From: Vicinamibacterales bacterium
GTDB lineage: Bacteria > Acidobacteriota > Vicinamibacteria > Vicinamibacterales > UBA8438
Direction of reading: 5' to 3'
NCBI GenBank assembly: GCA_958296065.1
Contig: CATQHX010000014.1
Span: 1 to 64,000 of the forward strand
DNA: 64,000 nt
Part shown: positions 8,958 through 18,197 of the stretch, piece by piece
How the letters are laid out: every line of letters begins with the position of its first letter
How positions within the stretch are numbered: position 1 is the stretch's first letter
The notes under the pieces: generated by a model
The model's database searches: none
What the model saw: only the letters and a program-made list of their open reading frames with translations
Told to the model about the DNA's origin: nothing
Position numbers and translations under genes: made by a program

Positions 8958-9041
8958 ATCGAGTTCGACGTCCGCGTGCTCTTCGGCGTCACGTCGCTAC
9001 GGGGTCGCATCCGGACAGAGTGGCGCGAGCACCGGCCGGAC
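8958..9041 (+). pseudogene. 3'-end fragment of a second copy of the 9840-10694 gene
   Basis: Twenty-eight codons read IEFDVRVLFGVTSLRGRI followed by RTEWREHRPD. This matches the C-terminus of the 284-residue protein at 9840-10694 (IEFDVSVLFGMKSIRRRI, RSEWVEHQP). No upstream coding part and no start are present. It is a decayed remnant of a tandem paralogue, left between the matrixin and DoxX genes. Confidence 0.7.
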
Positions 9042-9203
9042 GGACTATCAGCCGCACTGTCTTGCCGCCGGCCCGCATCCCGCGCAAGGGCAGGGACAGG
9101 CACCATGCGCGGCTGTCCGCGGCCTGGTTCGCGAAATCGGTTGTCAATGCCGAAGGCTCCCGGCGCTACAATGCGCGGAGACTTGGGATCCGGCGAGGGA
9201 AAT

Positions 9204-9647
9204 ATGACGACTCTCTACTCGCCCGCTGGCGGCCTGCGAGCCCTGTCGCTGATCATGGGAATGTTTCTCGTCCTCATGGGGTATGGCAAGCTCGCATGGT
9301 TCGCGGACAGCGCGCAACTTACGTACGAGCTTGAGCAGTGGCTCTCCTTCGAGCCGGTCGCGATCAGCCGCTGGTACCTCGAGTGGGTGGCGCTTCCCGG
9401 CGCGCCGCTGTTCGCCCGGCTGGTCCCGCTGGGCGAGCTCGCCGCCGGCGTGGCGCTTATCGCGGGGTTCCGGGTGGGCCTGGCGGGGACAGTGGCGCTC
9501 GCCATGGTGCTCAACTTCCAGTTTGCCAGCGGCATCATGTTCACGTCCGGCTATCTCACCAACGGGTACGGGCCGCCCGTTCTCGGCGGGCTGGCAGCCC
9601 TGGCCATCGGCGGCGGCCGTCGCCTGCCGCACAGCGTTCCCTGGTAG
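9204..9647 (+). CDS. DoxX-family membrane protein
   Basis: The ATG at 9204 has GCGAGGG six bases upstream; the tracked ORF starts earlier inside the pseudogene fragment. The 147-residue protein has four hydrophobic segments (LSLIMGMFLVLMGYGKLAWF; FARLVPLGELAAGVALIAGF; VGLAGTVALAMVLNFQFASG; PPVLGGLAALAIGGG). The first segment and the LGELAAGVALIAG helix are typical of DoxX (thiosulfate:quinone oxidoreductase small subunit and relatives). Most DoxX proteins have no proven function; a role in membrane redox or stress is usual. It appears to be a single-gene unit. Confidence 0.8.
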   Translation: MTTLYSPAGGLRALSLIMGMFLVLMGYGKLAWFADSAQLTYELEQWLSFEPVAISRWYLEWVALPGAPLFARLVPLGELAAGVALIAGFRVGLAGTVALAMVLNFQFASGIMFTSGYLTNGYGPPVLGGLAALAIGGGRRLPHSVPW

Positions 9648-9839
9648 CACCGTCGCGGGCAGGCCCGGCCTCGCCTTTGTGGCGGCGCCTCGGTTCCCCC
9701 CGGATCGGTGCGGGACAGCTCCGTCCACAGTTCAGGGGCTGGATCGCGGCGAACGGGCGAAGGGGCGTTGTCCGCCGCGAATGGCGATGGAGCATGCTCG
9801 AACCGATAAGAGTTTCGTGATGCCACGCAGCGGAGGCGG

Positions 9840-10694
9840 ATGGTAGCTACGTGCCCGCGAGGCGCGCTCGCGAGCTGCATCGGGTTGCTCTGGCTGCCGG
9901 CCCCTGCGACTGCGCAGTCCGGCGGCGAGCTTGTCGCCGGAGACCGGCTGGACGCTGCCACGATCATCGAGCGCGCCCTCGACGTGGCAGCGGGGCAGAG
10001 GGACTCGGCTCTCGCCGGCCACTTCGAATACGTGACAGCCGGAACGGTCGAGTCGCTGGACTCCGCGGGCAACGTGACTCGTACCGAGACGCGCCGGCGC
10101 CGCCATTATTTCCTCGAGGGCCACTTCTACTCGGAGCTCATCGAGCGTGACGGACGCTCTCTCGACGCCGACGATGCGCGTGACGAGCGGAAAAAAAAGG
10201 CGAAGTTCGCTGTCGAGGCGAGGCGGCACGCCGCCCGGGGCGAGCGATACGACCCGGACGAGATGCACGTGGAGTTCGACTCCCAACTGATGCAGCGCTA
10301 CCGCACGACGCTGGTCGGCAACGACGTGGTCCGGGGCGACCCATGCTGGGTGATTCGCTTCGAACCCCGGGCGAGCAAGTTGCCGGACGACAAGCGAATC
10401 GACAAGGCGTTGAACCGTTCGACAGGCCACCTCTGGATCACGCAGGCAGGTTACCGCGTGGCCAGGGTCACCTTCGAGATGCAGCAACCCTTCCGCTGGC
10501 TCTGGGGTATCGCCGGCACGCTCCGTCACGCCACGGGCCAGCTCGACCTGCAGTGGATCCAACCCAATCTCTGGAGCCTCGCGGATTCACGGATCGAATT
10601 CGACGTGAGCGTCCTGTTCGGCATGAAGTCGATCCGGCGCCGCATCCGGAGCGAGTGGGTCGAGCACCAGCCGTTGAACATCGAGGCTCCCTGA
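9840..10694 (+). CDS. Exported LolA/LolB-like protein of unknown role
   Basis: Starts at ATG 9840 with GGAGG five bases before it. The 284-residue product has a signal peptide ending at PAPATAQ. The rest alternates basic/polar beta-type strands (HFEYVTAGTVESL, HYFLEGHFYSELIERDG, GHLWITQAGYRVARVTFEM), similar to outer-membrane lipoprotein-sorting-like proteins (LolA fold) common in Acidobacteria. There is a lysine-rich turn RKKKAKF. A fragment of a paralogue lies 1.6 kb upstream. The last codons and the stop sit inside a duplicated 39-bp hairpin unit. Function is not known; family assignment rests on overall character rather than a motif. Confidence 0.65.
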   Translation: MVATCPRGALASCIGLLWLPAPATAQSGGELVAGDRLDAATIIERALDVAAGQRDSALAGHFEYVTAGTVESLDSAGNVTRTETRRRRHYFLEGHFYSELIERDGRSLDADDARDERKKKAKFAVEARRHAARGERYDPDEMHVEFDSQLMQRYRTTLVGNDVVRGDPCWVIRFEPRASKLPDDKRIDKALNRSTGHLWITQAGYRVARVTFEMQQPFRWLWGIAGTLRHATGQLDLQWIQPNLWSLADSRIEFDVSVLFGMKSIRRRIRSEWVEHQPLNIEAP

Positions 10695-10760
10695 TAGTCG
10701 GACGCACGTCCGATTGCAGATGAACACCGAGGCTTCCTGATAGCCGGACGTACGTCCGGT
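10676..10760 (+). repeat. Tandem 39-bp hairpin units spanning a stop codon
   Basis: Two copies (10676-10714 and 10722-10760, period 46 bp) differ at five positions. Each contains a palindrome: TCGGACG..CGTCCGA in the first and CCGGACG..CGTCCGG in the second. The outer base pair changes from T-A to C-G, which keeps the stem. The first copy includes the stop codon of the upstream gene. Confidence 0.75.
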
Positions 10761-10861
10761 CGCCGAACTTCAGGCCGCGAGCAACCGTCTATCGTCAGGA
10801 AGGCTCGCGCGACGACGTGCACTCCCGCCCGTCGTCGGCCGTGCGGCCGGAAGGGAACCTC

Positions 10862-11440
10862 ATGTCGAATCGTGCTCTCTGGCCCGCGTTCCTCGTCGTC
10901 GGTCTGTTGGCTTTCGCCGTGAGCGTCGCTGCGCAGGACGCCGGACCGCAGCCCTGGTTGCACGTGCAGGTCACCGGGGAGAACGACGGAGCCGAGAATG
11001 TGGCCGTCAACCTGCCGCTCGCGGCGGCGGAGCCGCTACTTGCGCTGGTGCCGCACCGCATCCTGTCGGATGGGCAGCTCAGCCTCGGCGGCCGGGACGT
11101 GCCGGTCAACGTCGGCGCCATGCGCGACCTCTGGCGCGCGCTCACTCAGGTCGGCGACACGGAGTTCGTGACCGTGGAAGGCGAGAACGAGACGGTGCGT
11201 GTCGCGCGGACGGGCGATCAGATTACCGTGCAGGTGCAGGAGCGCGATGAAGACGGCAGCGAGACCGTCGACGTCCAGTTGCCGATCCTGGTGGTGGACG
11301 CGCTGCTGTCGGGGGACGGCGACACGCTCAACGTGGGCGCCGCGGTCGAACGGTTGGGCGAGCTGCGCGGCGACATCGTGCGGGTCACGGAGGAAGAGCG
11401 ACAGGTTCGTATCTGGATCGACGAGGTCGCGACGCAGTAG
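10862..11440 (+). CDS. Secreted hypothetical protein
   Basis: ATG 10862 lies behind GGAAGGGA and opens a signal peptide (ALWPAFLVVGLLAFAVSVAAQ); the tracked start is upstream. The 192-residue mature protein is acidic and shows two similar halves: ENVAVNLPLAAAEPLLALVPH early and ETVDVQLPILVVDALLSG later, both followed by a helix and a strand. The two halves may be a duplicated module, recalling DUF-type proteins found beside anti-sigma systems in Acidobacteria, but I do not recognise the family. It sits between two unrelated exported proteins. Confidence 0.72.
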   Translation: MSNRALWPAFLVVGLLAFAVSVAAQDAGPQPWLHVQVTGENDGAENVAVNLPLAAAEPLLALVPHRILSDGQLSLGGRDVPVNVGAMRDLWRALTQVGDTEFVTVEGENETVRVARTGDQITVQVQERDEDGSETVDVQLPILVVDALLSGDGDTLNVGAAVERLGELRGDIVRVTEEERQVRIWIDEVATQ

Positions 11441-11573
11441 TGGAGCAGGGCGCGCGCAGGGTATACAGTGTTGCGCACGCCGGAAGGGACTCCATGAGCT
11501 GTCGACGACTTGCCGGGCCGGGCTTCGTCGCGCTCCTCATATGAGTCGGGCTCTGTGGAACCGGAGGTGCCGA

Positions 11574-12671
11574 ATGGCGATGCCGATGGAACATCGGATG
11601 GACGGCCGGCGCGGCAGAACAATTACGCGGCGGGAGCTGCTCGCTACGGGTCTTGTGGCCGCGGTTGCCCGACCCGCCGCGGCGCTGGCGAAGCCGTTTG
11701 CGGGCGCCGTGCCGGCCATTCCCTCCGCGGGCAGGGCGCCGGCCAATTCATCCGGGGGCGCGGCGCCCGCCGAATCGGTGCTGCCGATTCGTGTCAGCAC
11801 CCTGAACCACGTCAGCTTCGGTTGCGCGGACCTGCGGGCCACCGTGGCGTGGTACGAGAGGGTGCTGGCGATTCCTCGACACGCGTTCCAGGACTACGGT
11901 GGAGGTCAGACCGTGCTGCGTCTGGCCGAGGATCCGCCGGCGTACATGGCACTGTCGCAGAGCAGCCCCGAGAGTCTGCAGCCCGTTCCAAGGCGACGCC
12001 CGCACTTCTGCTGGGGCATCGAGGATTTCGACGTCCACCGGATCTTCGAAGGGCTCGCCGCAATGCCCGCTCTCGCGCGGTCCGTGCTGCGGGAGGGAAC
12101 GACGATCAACGGCGTCAACTTCGACGGGCCCGACGGCGCCCCGCTGCAGTTCAACCCCATCATCGCCTGCGGCGGCCTGGGCTTTCTGGGCGAGGTTTGC
12201 GACACCGGCGCGGAGGCGATGCGGCGAACGGGCGACCCGCCGCCGATCCCGGTCCGGACGCTGAACCACGTCAAGTACCACGTCTCCGACCTGTCGAGCG
12301 CCCTGGCGTGGTACCAGAGGCTGACGGGCATGCCGGTGGTCACCTGGCAGGAACCTGTTGGCGGGCGGCGGACCGAGGGTTACGAGGGGCGTCCGATTCC
12401 GGTCCTGCGGGTGGGGTCGGGCCCGCAGCACTTGGCCCTCGTCGAGGGCGGCGGTCCGGAGGCGTTCCGCCTGCACGTCGGTCTCGGCGTCGAGGGATTC
12501 GACCCCGACGCGGTCATGGAGCGGCTGGCCGAGCATGGCGTCTCGGCCCACCTGCGGCTGCGGGAAGGCGTGACGAAGGAGGTGCTGGTGGACGCGCCTG
12601 ACGGTGTCCGGCTGCAGCTCCAGGACGTCAGCTTCTGCGGCGGAGGCGGCGTCCTGGGGAACGAGTGCTGA
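11574..12671 (+). CDS. Tat-exported two-domain VOC (glyoxalase-fold) protein
   Basis: ATG 11574 follows GGAGG at six bases. The N-terminus has a twin-arginine signal (TITRRELLATGLVAA). Two vicinal-oxygen-chelate domains follow: one from VSTLNHVSFGCADLRATVAWYERVL (about 75-205) and one from VRTLNHVKYHVSDLSSALAWYQRL (about 225-355). Each has the expected N-terminal His in the first strand. The family includes glyoxalases, ring-cleaving dioxygenases and resistance proteins; metal-ligand sets cannot be fully assigned here, so the reaction is open. Export of a VOC protein is unusual outside Acidobacteria-like lineages. It is followed by a dispersed repeat with a terminator-like hairpin. Confidence 0.82.
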   Translation: MAMPMEHRMDGRRGRTITRRELLATGLVAAVARPAAALAKPFAGAVPAIPSAGRAPANSSGGAAPAESVLPIRVSTLNHVSFGCADLRATVAWYERVLAIPRHAFQDYGGGQTVLRLAEDPPAYMALSQSSPESLQPVPRRRPHFCWGIEDFDVHRIFEGLAAMPALARSVLREGTTINGVNFDGPDGAPLQFNPIIACGGLGFLGEVCDTGAEAMRRTGDPPPIPVRTLNHVKYHVSDLSSALAWYQRLTGMPVVTWQEPVGGRRTEGYEGRPIPVLRVGSGPQHLALVEGGGPEAFRLHVGLGVEGFDPDAVMERLAEHGVSAHLRLREGVTKEVLVDAPDGVRLQLQDVSFCGGGGVLGNEC

Positions 12672-12693
12672 CGGCGGCGGTCCGTTCCGACGT

Positions 12694-12796
12694 GAGCTTG
12701 CGCCGCAGGACCCAGTGAGGCGAAGTCCTGAGGCGCGAGCTCATGGAGCGGGGGTCTGGGCCGAAACGCCGAGCCAGCGGGGCGTTTCGGGGCGCT
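12694..12796 (+). repeat. Dispersed repeat family 1, copy 1
   Basis: About 103 bp beginning gagcttgcgccgcagga and ending in the hairpin CCGAAACGCC-gagccagcg-gGGCGTTTCGG. Related copies lie at 21698-21800 (inverted) and 27245-27346. It lies between the convergent ends of two genes, so the hairpin may act as a bidirectional terminator. Confidence 0.8.
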
Positions 12797-15125
12797 ATCG
12801 CCTCTGCGAGCCCAAGGTGAACGGTCGCAGAGGCAATAGCGAGTAGGACGATTCGCCCTCGACGATTTGGATGGCCCGATCCGCGGGGACAGCGGTGAAC
12901 GTCTGTGTGAGACCGGTGGCGGGCCAGAAGATCTCGAGTCGCTCGATGCGCGAAGCCCCGCCCAGCCCGAGGGTCTGGCGGAGCGGATTGCCCCCGAAGG
13001 TGCCGCCGCTGTTCACGTGGCGGTAGATGGAGCGCCTGCCGCCTCCGCGCTCGTCGTCGACGACGGCCCGAATGCGGGCGCCGATCGCCGACCGGTTGGA
13101 GCGGGTCCCCTCCAGGTCGATCGTGATCCAGTGATTCCCGAAACCCGGATTCTCGTAGAGCGCGTTGCCGAACCGGTCGCCCGGGAAAGCCCCGCCCATC
13201 TGCTGGAAGACGTCCTGATCGCCGTCGTTGTCCAGATCGGCGAACACCACGCCGTGCCCCTTCTGGAGATGGCCGAAGCCGCCCGCGTAGGTCACGTCGG
13301 AGAAGCGGCGCCCCTCCTGATTGCGGTACATCACGTTCGGCATGACGCTGTGATACGGCGGATAGCCGGTGCCCAGGTAGAAGTCCGGATAGCCGTCGTT
13401 GTCGAGGTCCCCGAAGTTGGAGCCCATTGCCGCGGTCGGCTCCGCCAGGCCGTAGCGGCCGGAGACCTCCCGGAAGCGCCCACCGTCGGTGCCGCGATAG
13501 AGGCGCGACGTTTCCGTGGCGGCGGGCCGGCCGAGTGCGCTGGCCGCGAGGTGCTCGATGCCGGCGGTGTAGGCCGAGACGTACAGGTCGAGGAGGCCGT
13601 CGTTGTCGACGTCCCAGAACCAGGCGGGGAAGCTCCCCGTCGGACCCGCCACCCCAAGCCGCGGGGCCTCGTCGATGAAGAACCCCCGGCCGGTGTTCCG
13701 GTAGAGCCGGTTGTTCCCACGGTAGTTGGACACGTACAGGTCCTGCAGGCCGTCGCCGTCGTAGTCGCCCCAGACCGCCGCCTTGGCGTAGCGGTAGTTC
13801 ATGACGGCGGCCGCTTCCGCGACATCGGTGAACGTGCCGTCGCCGTTGTTGCGAAAGAGCTGGCTGGGGGCGACCAGCGCCCGCGACGATTCGTTGCCCA
13901 CGTACAGATCGAGATCGCCGTCGTTGTCGTAGTCGCCCCAGGCTGCCGTGGGGCTCGGATAATGCGCCTCGGCGAGTCCCGCGTCGAACGTCACGTCGGT
14001 GAACGTGCCCGCGCCGTCGTTCTGCAGCAGCGAGTTGGGGTGCCGGCCGTCAGCGCGCAGCCACGCGCCGCGCAGGACCAGCAGGTCCACGTCGCCGTCG
14101 TTGTCGTAGTCGGCCTGGACCAGGTTCAGGCCGCCGTACAATCCGATCAGCCCCGCTTCGGCGGTGCGCTCCGTGAAGGTCCCGTCCCGGTTGTTCCTGA
14201 AATAGCGGAGCTGTCCCCGCGTGTCCCACGTCGAGACGACGATGTCCAGGTAGCCGTCGTTGTCGAAGTCGTCGGCAACCGCCCCACCGCACATGTCGAA
14301 AGTGTCGAGACCGAGGCCGGGGGCGACGTTGGCGAACCGGGGCATCGGATCGGCCGACCGGAACGTCTCGGGCGGCAGCCGGTACGGCTCGGGGACCTCG
14401 TCCGGGTAGCCGCCCAGCGTCATGTAGGCGATGTTGAGCAGCCAGCGGGCCGAGAGGTGCTGCTGTGCCGCGTTGTTCCGGACGGGCGGCGGCGCGCCCA
14501 CGCCCCAGTTTCGAGCGCTCGCCTCGCTCGACAGATCTCCCGCGGCGGCGTTCTCCGTGCCGCGGAGCACCTCCGTGAAGGCGGCTATCGCCTGGCGCGA
14601 CGGTGTCGGCAAACTGTGTATGCCACGTCCGCGAAGCGGCAGGATGCAGGCATCCGGGTTCGGATGGAGCGCGCAGTTCTGCGTCTCGGCCAGCCGCAGG
14701 TAGGCCACCCCGAGGCGATAGTTGTTGAAATTGAGGCCCGGGCGGTTCTCGTCGGTCCTGGGAATCAGCTCCAGGGCGTCGGTGAGGAGCCGGATCGCCT
14801 CGGCTTCGTTTCCCAGACGCAACTCCTCTCCGGACAACTGGACCATGACACGCCAGCGGTTCGGACCGGTATCCGTTGCCGGCAGTGCCTGCAGCTCCTC
14901 GCGGAATTGCCTGGCGCGCCAGTCTCCGATGTAGGGGTGCGTATCGGGGGTATCGTCGGCTATCTTCTGCAGCAGCGCCAGCATGCGCTGATGTCCGTCG
15001 GCGGGCGTCGGCGGGCGTGTCCCGGACGAACTCCCGGGCTGAGCCGCGGAGGGGCCGGCTGCGCCCAGTGCGATCGCGGCAGCGACCACCAGAGCGGAGG
15101 CGCGTGCAACATCGGCGAAGCGCAC
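12795..15125 (-). CDS. Secreted FG-GAP repeat protein with C-terminal ASPIC/UnbV domain
   Basis: Starts at GTG 15125 with a signal peptide (ALVVAAAIALGAAGPSAAQ). Residues 40-240 are TPR-like helices. Residues 260-640 form an FG-GAP/VCBS beta-propeller with repeated calcium-type loops (DFDNDGYLDIVV, DYDNDGDVDLLV, DYDNDGDLDLYVG, DYDGDGLQDLYVS, DVDNDGLLDLYVS, DLDNDGYPDFYLG). The last 120 residues match the ASPIC/UnbV domain (NHWITIDLEG, SRIERLEIFWP). The layout is like CRTAC1-type proteins. Such proteins are exported and probably bind ligands or cell-surface partners; no enzymatic activity is known. The gene is divergent from the hydrolase at 15314, with which it shares a 190-bp promoter gap. 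Confidence 0.9.
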   Translation of the reverse strand: MRFADVARASALVVAAAIALGAAGPSAAQPGSSSGTRPPTPADGHQRMLALLQKIADDTPDTHPYIGDWRARQFREELQALPATDTGPNRWRVMVQLSGEELRLGNEAEAIRLLTDALELIPRTDENRPGLNFNNYRLGVAYLRLAETQNCALHPNPDACILPLRGRGIHSLPTPSRQAIAAFTEVLRGTENAAAGDLSSEASARNWGVGAPPPVRNNAAQQHLSARWLLNIAYMTLGGYPDEVPEPYRLPPETFRSADPMPRFANVAPGLGLDTFDMCGGAVADDFDNDGYLDIVVSTWDTRGQLRYFRNNRDGTFTERTAEAGLIGLYGGLNLVQADYDNDGDVDLLVLRGAWLRADGRHPNSLLQNDGAGTFTDVTFDAGLAEAHYPSPTAAWGDYDNDGDLDLYVGNESSRALVAPSQLFRNNGDGTFTDVAEAAAVMNYRYAKAAVWGDYDGDGLQDLYVSNYRGNNRLYRNTGRGFFIDEAPRLGVAGPTGSFPAWFWDVDNDGLLDLYVSAYTAGIEHLAASALGRPAATETSRLYRGTDGGRFREVSGRYGLAEPTAAMGSNFGDLDNDGYPDFYLGTGYPPYHSVMPNVMYRNQEGRRFSDVTYAGGFGHLQKGHGVVFADLDNDGDQDVFQQMGGAFPGDRFGNALYENPGFGNHWITIDLEGTRSNRSAIGARIRAVVDDERGGGRRSIYRHVNSGGTFGGNPLRQTLGLGGASRIERLEIFWPATGLTQTFTAVPADRAIQIVEGESSYSLLPLRPFTLGSQRR

Positions 15126-15313
15126 GAGCGAATTGTAGGAGCCCTACGGGGGGCGGTCAACGAAGCGCCGCCAGGAGCGTGCACGGTAGACGACCGACCC
15201 GCCGAGACGGCTGCGAAACGGGCCGGGGGCGCCGGAGGACGCACGGCGGCGGGGCGCCGGGACGCGATTGCCGGCGCGGCGGGATATCATCGGAGCGGGA
15301 GCGGGGAGACATC

Positions 15314-17248
15314 ATGAGCAGAATGAATCGCGCACTCGTCATCGCGGTCGTCGGGTGCCTGCTGGCACCGGTAGGCGCTGAAGCGCAGATCACCGAGTTC
15401 GATCTGAACGAGATCGAGTCGCCGGCGCTGGGCGGCGAGTCCTTCGGGGAGGTCGGACAGTACGAGTTCCTGCGCGGCATCGTGACCGGCGAGGTCGACC
15501 CGGCGGATCCCCGCCACGCGCACATCGTGAACCTGGACAACGCGCCGCGCAATGCCGCCGGACACGTCGAGTACCGCGCCACGGTGGAGATCTACCGCCC
15601 GGTCGACATGTCCCGCTGGAACCGGGCGCTCTACCACACGGTGTCCAACCGCGGCGGCGGGGGAGCGGCCGAGCCGGCGCTGCTCGAGCGCGGGTTCGTC
15701 TTCGTCCGGGTCGGTTGGCAGGGCGACCTGACGCCGACCGACTCGAACATCGTCTCCTACCTGCCGGTAGCGTCGAATCCGGACGGCTCCCCGATCGTGG
15801 GTCCGGCGCTCGAGGAGTTCATCTTCAACGACGCCGCATCGGCGTCCCGCAGCCGGCTGACGTATCCGGCCGCCTCGCTCGAGCCGCGGGGCGGCATGCT
15901 GTCGGTCCGAGCGACGCAGGACGCCGAACGCACGCGGCCGGTCGACATGCAATGGCGCTACGTCAGCGACAGGGAGATCGAGATCGACCGGCCGGCCGGC
16001 TTCGACGGCGGCGCGATCTACGAGTTCATCTACGAGGCGAAGGACCCCATCGTGCTCGGGATCGGCTTCGCGGGGATGCGCGACGCCATCTCGTTCCTGC
16101 GCTACGAGACGGCGGACCGCGAGGGCAACCCGAGTCCGCTGGCCGCGCACGGTTTGCCCGCCAGCGCCATCTCGCTCGGCATCTCCCAGAGCGGCCGGAT
16201 GCTGCGCGACTTCCTCTACCAGGGCTTCAACGAGGACGTCGCCGGCCGCATCGTGTTCGACGGCATGCATCCCAACATCGCCGGCTCGCGGAAGACCTTC
16301 ACCAACTACCAGTTCGGCCAGCCGGGCCGCTGGCAGAAGCAGCACGAGGACCACGTGTACCCCGGCGACCAGTTCCCGTTCACCTACGCCACGCTGACCG
16401 ATCCGCTCAGCGGCCGGACCGACGGGCTGCTCGAACGCTGCAGCGCGTCGGACACCTGCCCGAAGATCGTGCACAGCGACGGTGAGGCCGAGCTGTGGCA
16501 GGCGCGCGCGTCGCTGGTGGTCACCGACCCGGCGGGCGAACACATCGAGCTGCCGGACAACGTGCGCGTCTACCTGCTGTCGGGGACGCAGCACGGCGGC
16601 GGTCCCGGCGTCCACACGCGGCCGCCGAGCCAGGGGATGTGCCAGAACCTCGGCAATCCGCTGGCGCTGGCCGACACGCGGGCCGCCCTGAGCGTCGCGC
16701 TGTACGATTGGGTGGCCGAGGGCGTGGAGCCCCCGGCGAGCCGGTTCCCGACGGTTGCCGGCGGCGGGTTGGTAGCGGCGAACGATCTGGGCTTTCCCGA
16801 CCTCCCGGGCGTGAAGTACTCGGGTTCGTACAATCCGCTGCATCTGGCCGACCACCGCTCGCTGCCGCCGATGTACGGCGACGAGTACACGGTGCTCGTC
16901 GGGCGCATCGACGCCGACGGCAACATGATGGACGGCGTCCGTCACCCCAACCTCGCGGCGCCGGTCGGGACGTACACCGGCTGGAACCTGCGCCGCGCCG
17001 GCTTCGGCGAGGGAGGACAGTGCGCCGGCGCCGGCTCGTTCATTCCGTTCGCGGCTACCGAGGCCGACCGTCAGGCGTCCGGCGATCCGCGCCCGTCGTT
17101 CGAGGCGCGCTATCCGAGCCACGCGGCCTATGTCCAGGCGGTCTCCGAGGCGGCCGACACGTTGGTGGGGGAGCGGTTGCTGCTTCCAGGTGACGCCAGG
17201 GCCATCGTGGAGCTCGCAAGCGGGAGCGGAAGCACGACGCAGGACTGA
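15314..17248 (+). CDS. Exported alpha/beta-hydrolase-domain protein
   Basis: ATG 15314 follows GGGGAGA; the tracked start is far upstream in unrelated sequence. A signal peptide (ALVIAVVGCLLAPVGAEA) precedes a 620-residue body. It matches the large alpha/beta hydrolase-domain family of acidobacterial genomes: a beta-rich N-terminal half (TEFDLNEIESPALGGESFGEVGQYE) and a catalytic half with the nucleophile elbow GISQSGRMLRDF, the GTQHGGGPG segment and a C-terminal GTYTGWNLR. The Ser in SQSGR is the likely nucleophile. Substrates are unknown. It is probably extracytoplasmic and may be co-transcribed with the small membrane protein 50 bp downstream. Confidence 0.85.
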   Translation: MSRMNRALVIAVVGCLLAPVGAEAQITEFDLNEIESPALGGESFGEVGQYEFLRGIVTGEVDPADPRHAHIVNLDNAPRNAAGHVEYRATVEIYRPVDMSRWNRALYHTVSNRGGGGAAEPALLERGFVFVRVGWQGDLTPTDSNIVSYLPVASNPDGSPIVGPALEEFIFNDAASASRSRLTYPAASLEPRGGMLSVRATQDAERTRPVDMQWRYVSDREIEIDRPAGFDGGAIYEFIYEAKDPIVLGIGFAGMRDAISFLRYETADREGNPSPLAAHGLPASAISLGISQSGRMLRDFLYQGFNEDVAGRIVFDGMHPNIAGSRKTFTNYQFGQPGRWQKQHEDHVYPGDQFPFTYATLTDPLSGRTDGLLERCSASDTCPKIVHSDGEAELWQARASLVVTDPAGEHIELPDNVRVYLLSGTQHGGGPGVHTRPPSQGMCQNLGNPLALADTRAALSVALYDWVAEGVEPPASRFPTVAGGGLVAANDLGFPDLPGVKYSGSYNPLHLADHRSLPPMYGDEYTVLVGRIDADGNMMDGVRHPNLAAPVGTYTGWNLRRAGFGEGGQCAGAGSFIPFAATEADRQASGDPRPSFEARYPSHAAYVQAVSEAADTLVGERLLLPGDARAIVELASGSGSTTQD

Positions 17249-17300
17249 CGGGTATGGGACTTCGACGACCGAACTCTTCGTCGAGCGGCTGAGCGCGCTT

Positions 17301-17615
17301 ATGCTGGGGCTGTCGGAAATCGCCGTCATCGGGGCGATAGTGCTGGTTCTGATCGTGATGGGTGGCCGTTCGCGCCGCGAGCGGTCGCCGGATCCGGTAA
17401 TCGACGGCGCCGGCGACGTGTGGGAGGCGCGCGCAACAATCCGGATTCCCAAGCACCTCGTTACCGTGCTGCTGGCCCTGGCCGCCGCCGCCGCGGTGGC
17501 CCTGGCCGCCATCTTCTGGCTGCAGTTCCCGGTCTGGGTCGGGGCGTTGTCGGGCGGCCTGGTGGCGGGGGCCGGCGTCGTCGCCGCCATGCAGAAGGGC
17601 CGGCGGTCGCAGTAG
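17301..17615 (+). CDS. Small two-TM membrane protein
   Basis: The first in-frame ATG is at 17301; codons upstream in the same frame look like read-through of the spacer. The 104-residue product has an N-terminal TM helix (IAVIGAIVLVLIVMGG), an Arg-rich cytoplasmic loop, a central segment and a hairpin of two further hydrophobic stretches near residues 53-92 (LVTVLLALAAAAAVALAAIF, VGALSGGLVAGAGVVAAM). No family recognised. It lies just before the truncated ATPase, so it may mark the edge of the inserted RloA/RloB DNA. Confidence 0.55.
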   Translation: MLGLSEIAVIGAIVLVLIVMGGRSRRERSPDPVIDGAGDVWEARATIRIPKHLVTVLLALAAAAAVALAAIFWLQFPVWVGALSGGLVAGAGVVAAMQKGRRSQ

Positions 17616-17741
17616 GCGCCGAGTCGGGGGAATCGGGCGGCGCTCGGACAACGCGAGCCTATCGGGAACGAGCCGCTGCGCCGGTCGGACTAGTCGCGGG
17701 CGGAACCCTCCTACCCCGCTTGCCCGGACGATTCTGCACGC

Positions 17742-18197
17742 AGTTGGGTTTCTGCTGCCACCCTGGCTCACAACCGCGGTCCGTACGAGTCTCAGGGAAC
17801 GCTCGCGTGGGTGGGCATGCTCGGACCCATGCTCGATTCGATACGCAGGGGATCCGTGCTCCTGGTGGACGAACTCGACGGCAGTCTGCACCCCCACCTT
17901 GCGCAACGGTTCGTCCAACTCTTCCAGAGCCGCAAGACCAACCCCTGGTGCGCCCAGCTCATCTTCAACGCTCACGATCCCACGATTCTTGGAGACAGCT
18001 TCCAGCATCCCCTCGGTCGAGATCAGATCTGGCTCACCGAGAAGAACGCGGACGGAGAGACAACGCTCTACTCGATGGCAGAGTTCCAGCCGAAGCGCGA
18101 TGAAGCTGTCGCGAGGCGCTACCTTCAAGGACGCTACGGGGGCGTCCCCGTGCTGAACCCGGCGGAGTTCGAACAGGCTGCGGATGTGACCGGGTGA
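17742..18197 (+). pseudogene. 5'-truncated RloA-like (AAA15) ATPase
   Basis: Only the C-terminal third of an AAA15/AbiLi-type ATPase remains. Similarity begins near PYESQGTLAWVGMLG, upstream of the tracked start and without a start codon. It runs through Walker B/D-loop GSVLLVDELDGSLHPHL and the switch histidine LIFNAHDPTILGD to the stop. The frame is closed by TAG at 17691, so the P-loop half is gone. Intact relatives have roughly 400 or more residues and pair with RloB. A GTG at 17811 could still start a 128-residue protein, but it could not bind ATP alone. Confidence 0.75.

Noticed and set aside
12867-15317. 816-residue plus-strand ORF antisense to the FG-GAP gene
   Set aside because: Composition is Val/Arg/Glu/Ala-rich without motifs; the minus strand has clear FG-GAP repeats.
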